Part shown: in pieces, positions 6,213 to 7,902 of the stretch
Layout: the number at the start of each line of letters is the position of its first letter
How positions within the stretch are numbered: the stretch's first letter is position 1
DNA from: Chloroflexota bacterium
GTDB taxonomy: Bacteria; Chloroflexota; Dehalococcoidia; Dehalococcoidales; JAHJRU01
Length of the DNA stretch: 7,902 nucleotides
Assembly (NCBI GenBank): GCA_018830745.1
Contig: JAHJRU010000203.1
Coordinates: 1-7,902, forward strand
Reading direction: 5' to 3'
The notes under the pieces: model-generated
Told to the model about the DNA's origin: nothing
Databases searched by the model: none
Seen by the model: the letters and a program-made list of their open reading frames with translations, nothing else
Program-made: the position numbers and the translations under genes

Positions 6213-6434
6213 TTGGCACAGGAGAGAGTGGAGTTTCCCATAGCCGGAACGGTAATAAGTGTCAATGTTAAGGCGGGTGATGAGGTAAAAGAGGGGGATG
6301 TCCTCTGCCTGCTGGAATCGATGAAGATGGAGAATCCGATATTGGTTCCGGTAAACGGCAAGGTTACGGAGATAAACCTTTCCTCCGGGCAGACGGTTCA
6401 GGCGGGCGACCTGGTAGCCGTCATCGAATTCTAA
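6213..6434 (+). CDS. Biotin carboxyl carrier protein of a decarboxylase/carboxylase complex
   Basis: This is a stand-alone biotinyl (biotin/lipoyl attachment) domain of 73 residues. The motif ESMKMEN carries the biotin-accepting lysine K38, and PIAGTV near the start and PVNGKV after it form the two symmetric halves of the barrel. It shuttles carboxybiotin from a carboxyltransferase to the membrane beta subunit encoded two genes downstream. I chose TTG 6213 because AAAGGAG (6199-6205) is ideally spaced before it. A longer reading from GTG 6195 is possible, but it would place that ribosome-binding site inside the gene and add six poorly conserved residues. It lacks the Ala/Pro-rich linker of carriers fused to the alpha subunit. 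It heads a three-gene cluster. Confidence 0.9.
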   Translation: MAQERVEFPIAGTVISVNVKAGDEVKEGDVLCLLESMKMENPILVPVNGKVTEINLSSGQTVQAGDLVAVIEF

Positions 6435-6468
6435 ACGACATATACTGGCAAATCAAGCGAGGTTTAAG

Positions 6469-6603
6469 GTGATTGACTGGAATCTGGTGGCTAAGGTGGC
6501 GGGCGGCGGTTTTGGCGTGACCATATTTGTTTTGCTGGTCCTGGCTCTGGTAGCCTGGATAGTGGGGCTGGTGGTGCAAAAATTTCAGGTGAAAGAGGAA
6601 TAA
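6469..6603 (+). CDS. OadG-like gamma subunit of a Na+-translocating decarboxylase (very short)
   Basis: This 44-codon gene starts at GTG 6469, six bases after GAGG (6459-6462), and stops at TAA 6601-6603, directly against the start of the beta-subunit gene. After a short polar start (IDWNLVAKVAGGG) it encodes a single hydrophobic helix of about 22 residues (FGVTIFVLLVLALVAWIVGLVV) and a charged end QKFQVKEE, as in the membrane-anchor part of OadG. Typical gamma subunits are about 80 residues and continue into a linker and a histidine-rich zinc-binding tail that contacts the alpha subunit; that tail is absent here. Function is assigned from its position between carrier and beta subunit plus the single-helix pattern. 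Confidence 0.75.
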   Translation: MIDWNLVAKVAGGGFGVTIFVLLVLALVAWIVGLVVQKFQVKEE

Positions 6604-7779
6604 GTGTTCGGTCTGTATGAAACTGCCTTTGGGTTACTGACCTGGGGCAACTTGTTAATGCTTTTTCTTGGCGGGCTCCTTATTTATCTCGGCATTGGCC
6701 GGAAGATGGAGCCCATTTTATTGGTGCCCATAGGATTCGGCGTATTAATGGTCAATCTCCCTCTTGGCGGCATGATGATATATACCCCGGAGGGTTTCCC
6801 GGCGGAGGTAGGTACGCTACATGAGCTGATAAAGGCGGTAGCCGACGGGAGAATAGGGCTGCTGAACATACTTTACACCTACGGCATTGAGACCGAGCTA
6901 ATTCCGCTGCTCATTTTCCTCGGGGTGGGCGCCCTGACCGATTTTTCCCCCACCATCGCTCGCCCTATATCTTTTCTCTTTGGTGCCATGGCCCAACTGG
7001 GCGTGTTCGTTGTATTTCTTATCGCTCACCTATCAGGATGGTTCACCATTAATGAGGCGGCTGCTGTTGGTATTATTGGTGGCTCTGACGGTCCGCCCAC
7101 GGTTTACCTCACCGCTGCCCTGGCTCCGCAAATTCTGGGTCCGGTTACCCTGGTGGCTTACTCCTACATGGCGCTGGTGCCCATTCTCCAGCCCCCGATT
7201 ATCAAGCTGCTGACCACCCGGAAAGAACGGGCGATATTCATGAAGCCGCAGGTGCGGCAGGTCTCCCGACTGGAAGTGGTACTCTTCCCGATAATTGTAT
7301 TTGTGGTTGCTGCTCTACTCGTGCCCAAGTCGGTTCCCCTGATTGGCATGTTTATGTTCGGCAACCTCCTGCGTGCCAGCGGAGTTACCGATAGGCTGGC
7401 TCAGTCAGCCGGGGGCGTGTTCCTTGACTCCCTTACCTTTCTCCTGGGAGTGACCGTGGGGTCTTTGATGCCGGCCCAGGTGTTTCTTGCCCCGCAGACC
7501 CTGGCAATTGTGGCTCTGGCAGTGGTGGCTTTCTCTTTCTCCACCGCTGGGGGACTGCTTACCGCCAAATTCGTCAATCTGTTCCTGAAAGAGAAAATAA
7601 ACCCCATGATTGGCGCCGCTGGAGTATCGGCTATCCCGATGTCGGCCCGGGTGGTGCAGAAAATGGGGCAGGAAGCCAACCCCAGGAACTTCCTGATAAT
7701 GCATGCCATGGGCCCCAATATGGCCGGGGCGATTGGCACTTCGGTAGTGGCTGGCATATTCCTGGGTATGCTGGGGTAA
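6604..7779 (+). CDS. oadB: Na+-translocating decarboxylase beta subunit (OadB/MmdB/GcdB family)
   Basis: This is the integral membrane subunit that decarboxylates carboxybiotin and exports Na+, 391 residues with about nine to eleven hydrophobic segments. Family motifs are clear: FLGVGALTDFSP (104-115); GIIGGSDGPP with D162, the counterpart of the essential Asp in GGADGPT; SAIPMSARVVQKMGQ (342-356), holding the conserved serine/arginine region; and NFLIMHAMGPNMAG (362-375). The start is GTG 6604, immediately after the gamma-subunit stop, with AGAGGA a few bases before it, so translation is coupled. The exact complex (oxaloacetate, methylmalonyl-CoA, glutaconyl-CoA or malonate type) is set by the alpha subunit, which is not in this window; the symbol is therefore a family label. 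Confidence 0.93.
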   Translation: MFGLYETAFGLLTWGNLLMLFLGGLLIYLGIGRKMEPILLVPIGFGVLMVNLPLGGMMIYTPEGFPAEVGTLHELIKAVADGRIGLLNILYTYGIETELIPLLIFLGVGALTDFSPTIARPISFLFGAMAQLGVFVVFLIAHLSGWFTINEAAAVGIIGGSDGPPTVYLTAALAPQILGPVTLVAYSYMALVPILQPPIIKLLTTRKERAIFMKPQVRQVSRLEVVLFPIIVFVVAALLVPKSVPLIGMFMFGNLLRASGVTDRLAQSAGGVFLDSLTFLLGVTVGSLMPAQVFLAPQTLAIVALAVVAFSFSTAGGLLTAKFVNLFLKEKINPMIGAAGVSAIPMSARVVQKMGQEANPRNFLIMHAMGPNMAGAIGTSVVAGIFLGMLG

Positions 7780-7902
7780 TCGGTACGGCGCTCAGGTTAA
7801 TCCAGATTCAGTTCAGCCCAGATATTCCTCGGTTTATTGCCTCAGTAGGTTGGGATGGAAATAACTTCCCACATTGAATGTCAAAATATAAACTTACCTA
7901 AA
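7780..7902. other. Intergenic sequence after the beta-subunit gene
   Basis: No gene, clear terminator or RNA is visible in these last 123 bases. A weak inverted repeat (TGGGA near 7851 with TCCCA near 7868) has no T-run after it. A frame from ATG 7855 stays open for 16 codons to the edge and could be the start of a next gene, but nothing supports it beyond being open. Confidence 0.3.

Noticed and set aside
7401..7757. Long minus-strand frames within the beta-subunit gene
   Set aside because: They are antisense shadows caused by the GC-rich codon use of the membrane-protein gene.
7855..7902. Open frame from ATG 7855 to the window edge
   Set aside because: Only 16 codons are visible, with a poor ribosome-binding site and no recognisable sequence.

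Overview
The window reads as bacterial chromosome, most likely Chloroflexota of the Dehalococcoidia type. That placement is an inference from the ClpC sequence, the 5S gene next to clpC and the sodium-pump decarboxylase cluster; no 16S or taxon-specific marker is present. It splits into an accessory left part (about 100-3150) and an ordinary housekeeping right part (about 3200-7780).

Left part. The last 18 codons of a + strand gene end at 57 and are followed at once by an intrinsic terminator. A small minus-strand gene lacking a normal start codon (139-418) faces it. A good extended -10 promoter then precedes two unrecognised + strand genes (518-880 and 910-1140), probably one transcript. The second meets, stop codon against stop codon with no base between, a 394-codon minus-strand gene (1141-2325). 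This encodes an N-terminal DCD-like (PUA/EVE-class) domain fused to an amino-methyltransferase with motifs DPMCGSGTT and DSPY. Next come a hairpin-rich MITE-like element (about 2433-2556), a minus-strand hicB-hicA toxin-antitoxin pair (2562-2982), and a second copy of the 39-bp core of that element (3084-3122), so the toxin-antitoxin pair is bracketed by direct repeats.

Right part. A solitary 5S rRNA gene (about 3215-3339) with its own extended -10 promoter precedes clpC (3416-6109), the Hsp100 unfoldase that feeds ClpP. This ClpC carries an extra segment of about 73 residues close to its C-terminus, in AT-richer DNA than the rest of the gene. A compact three-gene cluster follows: a biotin carrier protein (6213-6434), a minimal gamma subunit of one membrane helix (6469-6603) and the beta subunit of a Na+-translocating decarboxylase (6604-7779). 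Together they form the carrier and membrane parts of a pump that couples carboxybiotin decarboxylation to Na+ export. The alpha carboxyltransferase, which decides the substrate, is not in the window.

The most interesting items are the DCD-methyltransferase fusion with its two uncharacterised neighbours, the domain inserted in the ClpC C-terminus, and the identical extended -10 element TGCTATAAT in front of three unrelated transcription units.
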